Source of the DNA: CBFHOS01 sp965657645
GTDB lineage: Bacteria > Pseudomonadota > Alphaproteobacteria > Puniceispirillales > Puniceispirillaceae
Reading direction: 5' to 3'
DNA length: 64,000 bases
Assembly: GCA_965657645.1 (NCBI GenBank)
Contig: CBFHOS010000001.1
Location: 248,001 to 312,000 of the forward strand
Positions 16,408-24,575 of this stretch are shown here, in pieces. The notes beneath the pieces were generated by a model, which did not search any database, was not told the origin of the DNA, and worked only from the letters and a program-made list of their open reading frames with translations. Both the position numbers and the translations under genes were made by a program. The stretch's first letter is position 1, and each line of letters begins with the position of its first letter.

Positions 16408-17430
16408 GTGACTCATCCAATTGATAAATTGCTGGCCGAAAAGGGCTGGGTGTTGGCTGATGGTGCCACCGGAACCAATCTGTTTGGCCGTGGTCTTGAA
16501 ACGGGCTATCCGCCGGAATTATGGAATGTCGAACGTCCTGACGATATTCTATGGCTACATAATAGTTTCCTTGATGCCGGGTCTGATCTTATTCTCACCA
16601 ATTCATTTGGCGGTACGTCGTTCCGGCTGAAATTGCACGAAGCCCAAGACCGCGTTACCGAATTGAACGTTGCCGCGGCCAAGGTGGCGCGTGCGGCGGC
16701 GGATGCGCATAGTGCCAAGACCGGACGAACAATCATTGTTGCCGGATCAATTGGACCAACCGGTGAATTGTTTGAACCGCTGGGTGCCTTGACACATGAC
16801 AGCGCGGTTGCGGCGTTTCGCGAACAGGCCGATGCGCTTGTCGCTGGCGGTGTTGATATGCTGTGGATCGAAACAATGTCGTCAAACGAAGAGGTCGCGG
16901 CGGCACTAGAAGCGGCGAAGGCGACGGGCGTTAAAGTTGCCAACACCATGACATTTGATACCGCGGGACGTTCTATGATGGGTATCACGCCTGGTGATTA
17001 TGCCAGTTTTGCGAGCCAGCATGGGGCCGATTTAATTGGCGCCAATTGTGGTATCGGTCCAGCGGAATTACTGCATTCGGTTGATGGCATGTTGGCGGCA
17101 AAGCCCGGCGTGCCAGTTATCGCCAAGGGCAATTGCGGTATTCCGGCCTATGTGGAAGGCGCCATTCACTATCACGGCACGCCTGAATTAATGGCTGATT
17201 ATGCTTTGTTTGCGCGTGACATGGGCGCCACCGTCATTGGCGGTTGCTGTGGCACTAGCCCAGAGCATGTAGCGGCAATGGCGGCGGCTTTATCGGGCCA
17301 GACCAAACGCCCCTTTGACGCTGATGCGATGCAGGCGGCGATTGGTGTGGCGTGGAAGGATATACCGCAAAAACCAGATGAGGGTGATGGCGCTCGTCGC
17401 CAGCGGCGTAGTCGGCGGCGGGATAAATAG
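16408..17430 (+). CDS. bmt: Betaine-homocysteine S-methyltransferase family protein
   Basis: Zinc enzyme that methylates homocysteine to methionine, probably with glycine betaine as donor. 340 residues from a GTG at 16408 that follows AAGGA. The homocysteine-binding fold starts with LADGATGTNLFGRGLETG (residues 14-31). Zinc ligands are C214 in GANCGIG and C280-C281 in GGCCGTSPEH. The C-terminus is a basic tail (RRQRRSRRRDK). Closest to the bacterial BHMT group; S-methylmethionine or dimethylsulfoniopropionate-type donors cannot be excluded. Confidence 0.85.
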   Translation: MTHPIDKLLAEKGWVLADGATGTNLFGRGLETGYPPELWNVERPDDILWLHNSFLDAGSDLILTNSFGGTSFRLKLHEAQDRVTELNVAAAKVARAAADAHSAKTGRTIIVAGSIGPTGELFEPLGALTHDSAVAAFREQADALVAGGVDMLWIETMSSNEEVAAALEAAKATGVKVANTMTFDTAGRSMMGITPGDYASFASQHGADLIGANCGIGPAELLHSVDGMLAAKPGVPVIAKGNCGIPAYVEGAIHYHGTPELMADYALFARDMGATVIGGCCGTSPEHVAAMAAALSGQTKRPFDADAMQAAIGVAWKDIPQKPDEGDGARRQRRSRRRDK

Positions 17431-17623
17431 CCCCGATCATGACCTGCCTCAATAATTTTGGGGCCCCAAGATATGCCACTGAATATGGCGTCTAACATGG
17501 CTAGTATAAAAGCTGGTTGCGAAAAAACCGCAATATTTGCATACTGCGCGGCGCTGAACCTCGTTCGATCAATTTGTTGCCAAGGGATTTTGGTAACAGC
17601 CCATTTAAGGACACTTATTGTCA

Positions 17624-17638
17624 GGCCGGATACCGGCC
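17624..17638 (+). promoter_or_regulatory. Short hairpin in the aspS leader
   Basis: GGCCGG and CCGGCC enclose ATA about 20 bp before the aspS start. There is no T-run. It could affect translation of aspS or be chance; a separate palindrome (TTGGGGCCCCAA) occurs near 17458. Confidence 0.3.
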
Positions 17639-17656
17639 CATTTCGGAGCTTTTCCA

Positions 17657-19429
17657 ATGCATGCTTACCGTACCCATAATTGTGCCGCCCTAACCGAGGC
17701 GCAGGTTGGCGAGAAAGTCCGCCTGTCGGGCTGGATCAACCGCAAACGTGATCATGGACAGCTTGTCTTTATTGATCTTCGCGATCATTACGGGCTGACC
17801 CAATGTGTTGCCGATTCATCGGATTCAAGCTTTGCCACAGTTGAGGCGACCCGGCTGGAATCAGTTGTGACAATCACTGGTGAGGTCGTTAGCCGCAGTG
17901 AAGAAACGATCAATACGAGCCTGCCGACCGGCCATATCGAAGTGCGCATTGAGAGTTTTGAAGTACAATCAGCAGCCGATACATTACCGCTTCAGGTAAA
18001 TTCGGATGAAGATTCGGGCGAGGAAACACGGCTACGGTATCGCTATCTTGATTTGCGCCGGTCGCGGCCACACGCCAACATCATGTTGCGTGCCCAGATT
18101 ATCCAGTCAATTCGCGCCCGCATGGTTGCGCAAGATTTCACCGAATTCCAGACACCAATCCTAACCGCATCTTCACCTGAAGGCGCGCGTGACTTTTTGG
18201 TGCCAGCGCGTCTGCATCCGGGCAAATTCTATGCCCTGCCGCAAGCCCCCCAGCAATTTAAACAGCTAATTATGGTGTCGGGCTTTGACCGCTATTTCCA
18301 GATTGCGCCTTGTTTCCGTGATGAGGATAGCCGCGCAGATCGTAGCCCAGGTGAATTTTACCAGCTCGATCTGGAAATGAGTTTTGTCGAACAGCAGGAT
18401 GTGTTTGACGCTGTTGAGCCTGTTATTCGCGGCGTGTTTGAAGAATTTTCGGACAAGAAAAGCGATCAGGAATTTGTCCATATCCCTTATGCCGAATCGA
18501 TGCTGAAATATGGCAATGACAAGCCAGATTTGCGGGTGCCATTCGAGATTTGTGATGTGACCGAAATCTTCCGTGATTCCGGATTTTCGATTTTCGCAAA
18601 GAACATTGAAAAGGGCGCCGTGGTGCGGGCTATTCCCGGACCAAAATGTGGAAGCCGCGCGATTGCCGACCGGATGAATAGCTGGGCCCAAGGCGAAGGT
18701 GCGCCGGGACTTGGTTATATTATCTATGGTGAGGGCGAGGCCCGCGGGCCAGTTGCCAAGGCGCTTGGTGCCGAAAAGGCAGAGGAAATTCGTCTCGCCG
18801 CGGGTGTTGAGGATGGCGATGCCGTGTTCTTTGCCTGTGCACCGGCTGATGATGCGGCAAGCTTGGCTGGCCGTGCGCGGGTGAAAATTGGCGCTGATCA
18901 GGGGCTGATTGACGAGAGCGTCTTCCGCTTTGCGTGGATTGTCGATTTCCCGATGTTCGAGCGTGATGAAACCACTGGCAAGATTGATTTCTCGCATAAC
19001 CCGTTTTCAATGCCGCAGGGTGGCATGAAGGCGCTGGAAGAAATGGATCCGCTGGACATCAAAGCGTGGCAGTATGATCTGGTCTGTAATGGCGTTGAAT
19101 TATCGTCTGGCGCGATTAGAAACCATCTGCCGGAAGTGATGTATAAGGCGTTTGAAATTGCCGGTTACAAAAATGAAGTTGTCGATGAGAAGTTCCCAGC
19201 GATGATCAATGCGTTCCGCTTTGGCGCCCCGCCGCATGGTGGCATCGCGCCGGGCATCGACCGCATGGTGATGTTGATTGCTGACGAGCCGAATATCCGC
19301 GAGGTTATTTTGTTCCCGATGAATGGTAAGGCCGAGGATCTGATGATGGCAGCGCCGTCAGAAGTTGACGATAGCGCGCTTACCGAGCTTCATATCCGCC
19401 GTGCACCGGTGATTAAAAAGCAGTCATAA
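17657..19429 (+). CDS. aspS: Aspartyl-tRNA synthetase
   Basis: Charges tRNA-Asp (and possibly tRNA-Asn, since many alphaproteobacterial enzymes are non-discriminating). From the ATG at 17657 (MHAYRTHNC) 590 residues, full bacterial length. N-terminal OB-fold anticodon domain with GWINRKRDHGQLVFIDLRD; motif 2 CFRDEDSRADR near residue 217; the bacterial GAD insertion in the middle; motif 3 GIAPGIDRMVML near residue 535. An ATG 13 codons earlier is in frame but not family-like. Confidence 0.95.
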   Translation: MHAYRTHNCAALTEAQVGEKVRLSGWINRKRDHGQLVFIDLRDHYGLTQCVADSSDSSFATVEATRLESVVTITGEVVSRSEETINTSLPTGHIEVRIESFEVQSAADTLPLQVNSDEDSGEETRLRYRYLDLRRSRPHANIMLRAQIIQSIRARMVAQDFTEFQTPILTASSPEGARDFLVPARLHPGKFYALPQAPQQFKQLIMVSGFDRYFQIAPCFRDEDSRADRSPGEFYQLDLEMSFVEQQDVFDAVEPVIRGVFEEFSDKKSDQEFVHIPYAESMLKYGNDKPDLRVPFEICDVTEIFRDSGFSIFAKNIEKGAVVRAIPGPKCGSRAIADRMNSWAQGEGAPGLGYIIYGEGEARGPVAKALGAEKAEEIRLAAGVEDGDAVFFACAPADDAASLAGRARVKIGADQGLIDESVFRFAWIVDFPMFERDETTGKIDFSHNPFSMPQGGMKALEEMDPLDIKAWQYDLVCNGVELSSGAIRNHLPEVMYKAFEIAGYKNEVVDEKFPAMINAFRFGAPPHGGIAPGIDRMVMLIADEPNIREVILFPMNGKAEDLMMAAPSEVDDSALTELHIRRAPVIKKQS

Positions 19430-19439
19430 AAATCTGGGT

Positions 19440-20492
19440 TTAGGCGTGTGGTGCAGCTTCACCAAGGCGGTGCAGCAGCCAAACCATCGTGCCCAATAAC
19501 ACCACTGCACCAGCCTGATGCAGACCGCCCAGCGCAACCGGCACGCCATATAGCAATGTGGTAATGCCGATGATGAATTGCAGGCCAACCGCGGCAATCA
19601 CGCAAGTTCCGGCCAAGCGGGTAGCGGCCTGTTTGCGGGCACGGCGGCCAAGCACAATCACGGCAATGACGGTAAGTGCCGCTAACCAGCGGTGATGGAA
19701 CTGGGCGCTTGCTGGGTTTTCCAGCGGATCCATCGCGCCGTAATCGCCATATTCGACCGGCACTAGCCCCTCGCCCATCAATGGATATTCATTATATAAT
19801 AGGCCCGCATCCATGCCCGCAACCAATGCGCCAGCAACAATTGTAATGGCGATCAGGCCGAGGCTGGCTAGGGCATGCGCGCCAATCGGGCGGCACACAC
19901 GGCCATTGCGGATATCCAGCGCGGTCCAGATCAATAGGCAGAAAATCACCAACGCGACGGATAGATGTGTCGCCAATCGGTATTGCGATACGCTGGCATC
20001 CTGGGTGAGGCCAGATTTGACCATCCACCAGCCAACAACGCCCTGGAATCCGCCAAGGAATAATAGCGTCAACAACCGCGGGCCAAAGGTTGCCGGAATG
20101 CGGTTGGTCGCATAGAAAAACACCAATGGCAGGGCAAAGGCGACCCCGAGCAGGCGGCCCCATAAACGGTGAAAATATTCCCAGAAGAAAATCATCTTAA
20201 AGCCGGCCATATCCATTCCGTAATTGAATGTCTGATATTCCGGTGATTGTTTATAAAGGTCGTAGACCCGTTCCCACTCGGCCGCGTTCATCGGCGGTAA
20301 TGTGCCCATTAATGGCCGCCATTCAACCATCGATAGCCCGCTACCAGTCAAGCGCGTAATACCGCCAATCACCACCATCATCGCCACCAATCCAGCCATG
20401 ATCAACAGCCACCACACCACCGCCCGATAGGGATGGTCTTGGGGGGTGATGACATTGGTTGGTTTGCTATGCGCGTGGTTTGAAACAGCCAT
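19440..20492 (-). CDS. ctaA: Heme A synthase, Cox15 type
   Basis: Oxidises the heme O methyl group to make heme A for aa3-type cytochrome oxidase. The ATG at 20492 gives 350 residues with eight hydrophobic segments. The four expected histidines sit in FHRLWGRLLG, YRLATHLSVAL, QFHHRWLAAL and GGLHQAGAVV. The GGITRLTGSGLSMVEWRP block after the first helix is the family signature. The open frame continues 70 codons upstream through the 23-bp palindromic repeats; that part is probably not translated. Convergent with aspS. Confidence 0.92.
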   Translation of the reverse strand: MAVSNHAHSKPTNVITPQDHPYRAVVWWLLIMAGLVAMMVVIGGITRLTGSGLSMVEWRPLMGTLPPMNAAEWERVYDLYKQSPEYQTFNYGMDMAGFKMIFFWEYFHRLWGRLLGVAFALPLVFFYATNRIPATFGPRLLTLLFLGGFQGVVGWWMVKSGLTQDASVSQYRLATHLSVALVIFCLLIWTALDIRNGRVCRPIGAHALASLGLIAITIVAGALVAGMDAGLLYNEYPLMGEGLVPVEYGDYGAMDPLENPASAQFHHRWLAALTVIAVIVLGRRARKQAATRLAGTCVIAAVGLQFIIGITTLLYGVPVALGGLHQAGAVVLLGTMVWLLHRLGEAAPHA

Positions 20493-20569
20493 TATGCGAA
20501 TATCCGAGATAGGTGGACCGGCCCATAAGTAAATCCGGTGATGTGTATATAGCAACCCTAACACCCAAA

Positions 20570-20592
20570 GCCAAACGGACCGTTTGCCGCAT
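20570..20592. promoter_or_regulatory. Palindromic direct repeat, copy 1 (operator candidate)
   Basis: Core GCCAAACGG-A-CCGTTTGCC is a near-perfect dyad (8 of 9 arm positions pair). The same 23 bp, ending in GCAT, recurs 35 bp away. Its position between ctaA and the sulfite-reduction operon suggests a regulator binding site; which regulator is unknown. Confidence 0.5.
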
Positions 20593-20604
20593 CTATTCCC
20601 CAAG

Positions 20605-20627
20605 GCCAAACGGACCGTTTGCCGCAT
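20605..20627. promoter_or_regulatory. Palindromic direct repeat, copy 2 (operator candidate)
   Basis: Exact copy of 20570-20592. The 35-bp centre spacing is not an integral number of helical turns by a simple 10.5-bp count (about 3.3). Alternatively the pair arose by the same tandem duplication seen elsewhere in the window, with a 35-bp unit. Confidence 0.5.
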
Positions 20628-20815
20628 TATCACATCAAAACCGAATAAGGCTTGGTGGTCTGGATGTTCCTGTTTGGTCACAAGTTTGGGATAAAATGCC
20701 AATAATTTGTTATTAAAGAAATAATATTCGCTAAAGGTCGATATTTTTATACTAAAAAAGAATAAAATGCCTAATGTGGTATCTTGCTAGGCCGAAAATT
20801 GGTCAGAAACAGGAT

Positions 20816-21988
20816 ATGATGACATTTCTTGATCTACATAAAACAGCGGCGATACCAGCCTTGCCAACGGTTACACAATTTCCAATTTTTGTGGATGTTG
20901 GCACGCGCGCTCCGCTTGTGGTTGGCGGTAATGTCGGGGGCGGTAATGTTGGGGGCGGCGATGACGGGCTGGTTGCCAAGATAAGGCTATTGCTGAAATT
21001 CGCGCCGCAAGTAGATGTTGTTGTCCCGAAGACCGCCTCATCAGGCGCCGCCGAAATGCGTTACAAGATCAGCGACCGGGTAAATATCATCGCGATTTTG
21101 GATAGCGGCGTTGAACCGCTTGCCGCACAGATTGACGGCCGCCCTCTGGTAATCATCGAGACCAGTGATCCGGCGTTAAATGAGGCATTGTCCGATTATG
21201 CGAAATCACGCGGAGTGCCGGTTAATGTGCCCGATACGCTTCATCTATGTAGCTTTTATCTTGGTTCGCTGGTTGATCGGGGTCCGGTTACCATCGCCAT
21301 TTCAACGAATGGCCTTGCGCCGGTTCTTGGCCAGAATATCCGTGCCAAATTAGAGGATATGCTGCATCCGCGCCTTGGTGATGTTGCGGTGTATTTGCGT
21401 GAATTACGCACACGGCTTCGTCATTTGCCGGCGGCCATGCGGCGCAGTCTCCAGCACCAGATTATAGAAGGTCCGGTCGCCCGTTTCGTGATGAGTGATC
21501 GCGTGCAACAGGCCGATAGCGCTGTTCTTGAATTGCTGTCGGGTTCGCGGGAAAAACCGTCTGGCTCAATCAGTCTGGTTGAGGCGGGCGCGGGTGATAC
21601 CAACATGCTGTCGCTTGGTGCGGTGGCGGCGATCCGCGGTGCAGATACCATCATCTATGACAGGTCCGTATCACCAAACATTCTGGATCTTGCCCGCCGA
21701 GAGGTTGATCTGGTTGGTGGATCTGGCAAGGCGGCGGAGCATCTTGGCACAATCCTAGAACAGGCCAAGATGGATGGACACCGCGTGATCTATTTGATCG
21801 GTGGTGATCCCGCCAATCATCAGGGCGCCGAGGCGCTTCGTTATGTTTTGCACAATCGGGGCATCGATGCCGATTACATTGCCTCGGCAAGTGCGCATCG
21901 CCAGCAATGGGCACCGTCATCCGATCCGCTGGCGGAAACGCAAATCTCGGCGGCGAGCGGTAGAATCATCCGGGGAGTGTTCGCCTAA
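20816..21988 (+). CDS. cysG: Siroheme synthase with truncated methyltransferase domain
   Basis: The N-terminal part (about residues 15-215) is the precorrin-2 dehydrogenase/sirohydrochlorin ferrochelatase module: FPIFVDVGTRAPLVVGG, then NVPDTLHLCSFYLGS and VTIAISTNGLAPVL. The nucleotide-binding glycine loop is expanded by GGNVGGGNVGGG from 15-bp repeats. The C-terminal part starts like uroporphyrinogen-III methyltransferase (SLVEAGAGDTNMLSL, then YLIGGDPANHQG) but stops after roughly 140 residues, about half the domain, so methylation is probably lost. The start at 20816 or 20819 follows AGGA. First gene of the sulfite-reduction operon; its TAA overlaps the next ATG. Confidence 0.82.
   Translation: MMTFLDLHKTAAIPALPTVTQFPIFVDVGTRAPLVVGGNVGGGNVGGGDDGLVAKIRLLLKFAPQVDVVVPKTASSGAAEMRYKISDRVNIIAILDSGVEPLAAQIDGRPLVIIETSDPALNEALSDYAKSRGVPVNVPDTLHLCSFYLGSLVDRGPVTIAISTNGLAPVLGQNIRAKLEDMLHPRLGDVAVYLRELRTRLRHLPAAMRRSLQHQIIEGPVARFVMSDRVQQADSAVLELLSGSREKPSGSISLVEAGAGDTNMLSLGAVAAIRGADTIIYDRSVSPNILDLARREVDLVGGSGKAAEHLGTILEQAKMDGHRVIYLIGGDPANHQGAEALRYVLHNRGIDADYIASASAHRQQWAPSSDPLAETQISAASGRIIRGVFA
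20927..20971. repeat. 15-bp units in the glycine loop of cysG
   Basis: GGTAATGT(C/T)GGGGGC at 20927-20941 and 20942-20956, followed by a degenerate third copy. It lengthens the dinucleotide-binding loop of the dehydrogenase domain. Confidence 0.85.
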
Positions 21989-22332
21989 TGACAAATATTT
22001 CGGACAGGCCGAATGCCCAGCCCCAATCCCAGACCCAGCCCCAGCACCAGTCGGCTGATATTCTGATAACCGCCAACCGACTAGATGATGGCAGTGTGGT
22101 GTGGCTGGGCGATGATTTGCAATGGTGGCAGGACCGTCACTATGCCGGTCATTTCGACAAGGTCGCGCGCAGACTTGCTTTGGCCAAGGCCAGCAATAGC
22201 GAGGCGGCGAATGAAGTCACAGCGATTTATGAAATACCCATCGATGGCAAAGCAGACGTTTCAGCAAGAGAGCGCATTCGGGCATTGGGTGGCCCCAGCA
22301 TTGTACCGCCAAAGGATCTAAACCCGACCTAG
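21988..22332 (+). CDS. DUF2849 domain protein of the sulfite reductase cluster
   Basis: 114 residues. DUF2849 proteins are found almost only between siroheme synthase and sulfite reductase genes, as here; their role is unknown. The domain covers about residues 23-90 with ILITANRLDDGSVVWLGDD and a WW pair. The N-terminus is a Q/P/S stretch made from 6-bp repeats. It overlaps cysG by one base (TAATG), so it is probably translationally coupled, and precedes the reductase by 40 bp. Confidence 0.85.
   Translation: MTNISDRPNAQPQSQTQPQHQSADILITANRLDDGSVVWLGDDLQWWQDRHYAGHFDKVARRLALAKASNSEAANEVTAIYEIPIDGKADVSARERIRALGGPSIVPPKDLNPT
22016..22051. repeat. Six 6-bp units (CCCAGC-like) in the DUF2849 gene
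   Basis: Consecutive hexamers CCCAGC, CCCAAT, CCCAGA, CCCAGC, CCCAGC, ACCAGT. They encode the QPQSQTQPQHQS N-terminal tail. Confidence 0.75.
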
Positions 22333-22372
22333 GACAACACCATAACCAAGGCAAAGTTAAAGGAAGAAAGCG

Positions 22373-24031
22373 ATGTATAAATATGACAAGCTTGACCGTG
22401 ATTTTGTTGCCAGCCGGTCAGCCCAGTTTCGTGATCAGGTAAACCGCCGGCTATCAGGAGAGCTCAGCGAGGACGAGTTCAAACCGCTTCGCTTGCAAAA
22501 CGGCCTCTATCTGCAATTGCATGCCTATATGTTGCGGGTGGCGATCCCCTATGGCGTGTTGTCGGGCGCACAGCTTCGGGGGCTTGCTGGCATTGCGCGG
22601 GATTTTGACCGTGGCTTTGGTCATTTTACCACCCGCCAAAATATCCAATTCAACTGGATCAAGCTGGTTGAAACGCCAGATATTCTGGACCGGCTGGCAA
22701 GTCTTGATATGCATGCCATTCAGACCTCCGGCAATTGTATAAGAAATGTGACATCCGATCCGTTTGCTGGCGCCGCCGCAGACGAATTGGAGGATCCGCG
22801 CGGCTGGTGCGAAATTATCCGCCAATGGTCGACATTGCATCCTGAATTTGCGTTCCTCCCGCGTAAATTCAAAATCGCAGTGTCGGCCGGTGCGGTTGAT
22901 CGCGCTGCCACGGGTTTCCATGATATCGGCCTCCGTTTAACCAAGAGCATCTCTGGTGAAATTGGTTTTCGGGTGCTGGTTGGTGGCGGTCAGGGGCGCA
23001 CCCCTCGGGTTGCACAACAGCTATCGCGTTTTCTACCAAAGCGTCATTTGCTGAGTTATCTGGAGGCGATCCTGCGCGTATATAATGCCGCCGGTCGCCG
23101 CGATAATATCTATAAAGCGCGGATTAAAATTCTGGTTGAGGCCATGGGCATCGACGCCTTCCGTGATGCGGTAAATAACGAATGGTTGTTGATAAAGGAT
23201 AGCGCAATCGAATTGCACCAGAGTGAGCAGGACCGCATATTGGCGCAATTTACCCCGCCAACCTTGCCAGAATCGCATGAAAACTGGTCGGCAGTAACGG
23301 CCAAACGTGCCGACGATAGGGGCTTTGATGATTGGGTGCGGCGCAATGTGTCACCGCATTACCAGCCGGGCTATGTGAATGTCTCGGTCTCGCTGAAATC
23401 GATTGGGCGCCCGCCCGGTGATGCCTCGGCGTCCGAGATGGAGGCGATTGCCGCGCTGGCCGAGACATATGGTCAGGACGAATTGCGGGTGACCTATTCG
23501 CAAAATCTGGTGATCCCGCATATGCGCCAAACTGATCTATTCGCGATTTATACGGCGCTTGCAAAATTGCAGTTGGCGGGCGGCGAGAACGGCTTGATTA
23601 GTGATATGATTGCCTGTCCGGGTCTTGATTATTGTAACCTTGCCAATGCGCGGTCTTTGCCATTGGCCGAGATGATTTTCCAAAAGTTCGGCGATGCCAA
23701 AACACGGCAGGATATTGGTCCGATACGGTTAAATATTTCTGGATGCATCAACGCGTGTGGTCATCACCACGCCGCCGATATCGGTATTCTTGGGGTGAAC
23801 AAAAAGGGCGTCGAAAACTTCCAGATTACGCTGGGCGGTAAAACAGGTGAGGATGCGGCTGTGGGTAGAATCCTTGGTCCGTCATTTGTCGAGGCTGATG
23901 TGCCGGATGCGATTGCGCGGATTATTGATCTTTATAAAGCCAGGCGATTATCCGCGAGCGAAGAATTTGCTGACACGTTGGCGCGTCTTGGTCCGGCCTC
24001 ATTCAAGGATGCTGTCTATGAAACTGTTTGA
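22373..24031 (+). CDS. cysI: Sulfite (nitrite) reductase hemoprotein
   Basis: Six-electron siroheme/4Fe-4S reductase of sulfite to sulfide. 552 residues with two ferredoxin-reductase-like half domains. The coupled cluster ligands are C415 and C421 (CPGLDYC) and C458 and C462 (CINAC) within NISGCINACGHHHAADIGILG. FGHFTTRQNIQFNW near residue 85 is the siroheme-binding arginine region. GGAAGAAAG ribosome site before ATG 22373. Sulfite is favoured over nitrite by the cysG/DUF2849/DUF934 neighbours. No PAPS reductase gene follows, unlike in many alphaproteobacterial clusters. Confidence 0.9.
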   Translation: MYKYDKLDRDFVASRSAQFRDQVNRRLSGELSEDEFKPLRLQNGLYLQLHAYMLRVAIPYGVLSGAQLRGLAGIARDFDRGFGHFTTRQNIQFNWIKLVETPDILDRLASLDMHAIQTSGNCIRNVTSDPFAGAAADELEDPRGWCEIIRQWSTLHPEFAFLPRKFKIAVSAGAVDRAATGFHDIGLRLTKSISGEIGFRVLVGGGQGRTPRVAQQLSRFLPKRHLLSYLEAILRVYNAAGRRDNIYKARIKILVEAMGIDAFRDAVNNEWLLIKDSAIELHQSEQDRILAQFTPPTLPESHENWSAVTAKRADDRGFDDWVRRNVSPHYQPGYVNVSVSLKSIGRPPGDASASEMEAIAALAETYGQDELRVTYSQNLVIPHMRQTDLFAIYTALAKLQLAGGENGLISDMIACPGLDYCNLANARSLPLAEMIFQKFGDAKTRQDIGPIRLNISGCINACGHHHAADIGILGVNKKGVENFQITLGGKTGEDAAVGRILGPSFVEADVPDAIARIIDLYKARRLSASEEFADTLARLGPASFKDAVYETV

Positions 24032-24470
24032 TCTTGCTAGTGCGGATCTTGTCCCATCCAGCGACGATGCCATAGCTGTTGCCATGGCTGATTCCCCGGC
24101 TGATTCCCCAGCTGATTCCCCGGTTGACTCCCTAGTGGAATTTGGCACGGCTGACGCGATTCCGCCGGTTGATGATTTGCCCAAAGATGGCGGCAGCATC
24201 GTGATTACTTTCGCCAAGTTTTCTGATGGGCGCGGCTTTACCCATGCCCGCCGGTTGCGCGGTGAATTCGGTTTTACCGGACCGATCATCGCCGCCGGTC
24301 ACACCATTCCGGATCAGGCTGACTTTTTGCGGCGGTGTGGCTTTAGCCATGTTGTCATTATTGATGACGCCAAGGTGCCGCAGTGGAAATACGCCCTATC
24401 GATAATCCCCACCCGTTTCCAAACCATCCTTGATAGCCCGCATAGCCGGTGTTTATCCCAGCCGAACTAG
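24018..24470 (+). CDS. DUF934 domain protein of the sulfite reductase cluster
   Basis: 150 residues from ATG 24018, which lies 14 bp inside the end of cysI; the overlap implies coupled translation. DUF934 covers about residues 60-140: VITFAKFSDGRGFTHARRLR, GPIIAAGH, DQADFLRRCGF. These proteins accompany assimilatory sulfite reductase and have no proven function. A 12-bp repeat gives an ADSP-repeated segment at residues 24-39. Confidence 0.87.
   Translation: MKLFDLASADLVPSSDDAIAVAMADSPADSPADSPVDSLVEFGTADAIPPVDDLPKDGGSIVITFAKFSDGRGFTHARRLRGEFGFTGPIIAAGHTIPDQADFLRRCGFSHVVIIDDAKVPQWKYALSIIPTRFQTILDSPHSRCLSQPN
24087..24134. repeat. Four 12-bp units in the DUF934 gene (ADSP repeats)
   Basis: GCTGATTCCCC(G/A) at 24087, 24099 and 24111 and a divergent unit at 24123. 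They encode ADSPADSPADSPVDS in a disordered linker before the conserved domain. Confidence 0.9.
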
Positions 24471-24575
24471 CGCCTTTAGAACAAGGGTCGGGGTTGTACT
24501 TTTTGGCGCAAAGGATTATGTCCCCTTGGTCACCCATTTTTGAGCTTTGCCGCAAAGCTGTTGCAAGAGGTTGTT

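Larger units (their letters stand above)
20493..20815. other. 323-bp divergent region between ctaA and the sulfite operon
   Basis: Its left half holds two identical 23-bp palindromic repeats; its right half (20700-20770) is AT-rich and probably contains the promoter of the siroheme synthase operon, but no consensus -35/-10 pair is clear. Confidence 0.6.

Noticed and set aside
18266..18997. 243-codon minus-strand open frame within aspS
   Set aside because: Antisense shadow of a conserved full-length synthetase; no recognizable domain and no ribosome site.
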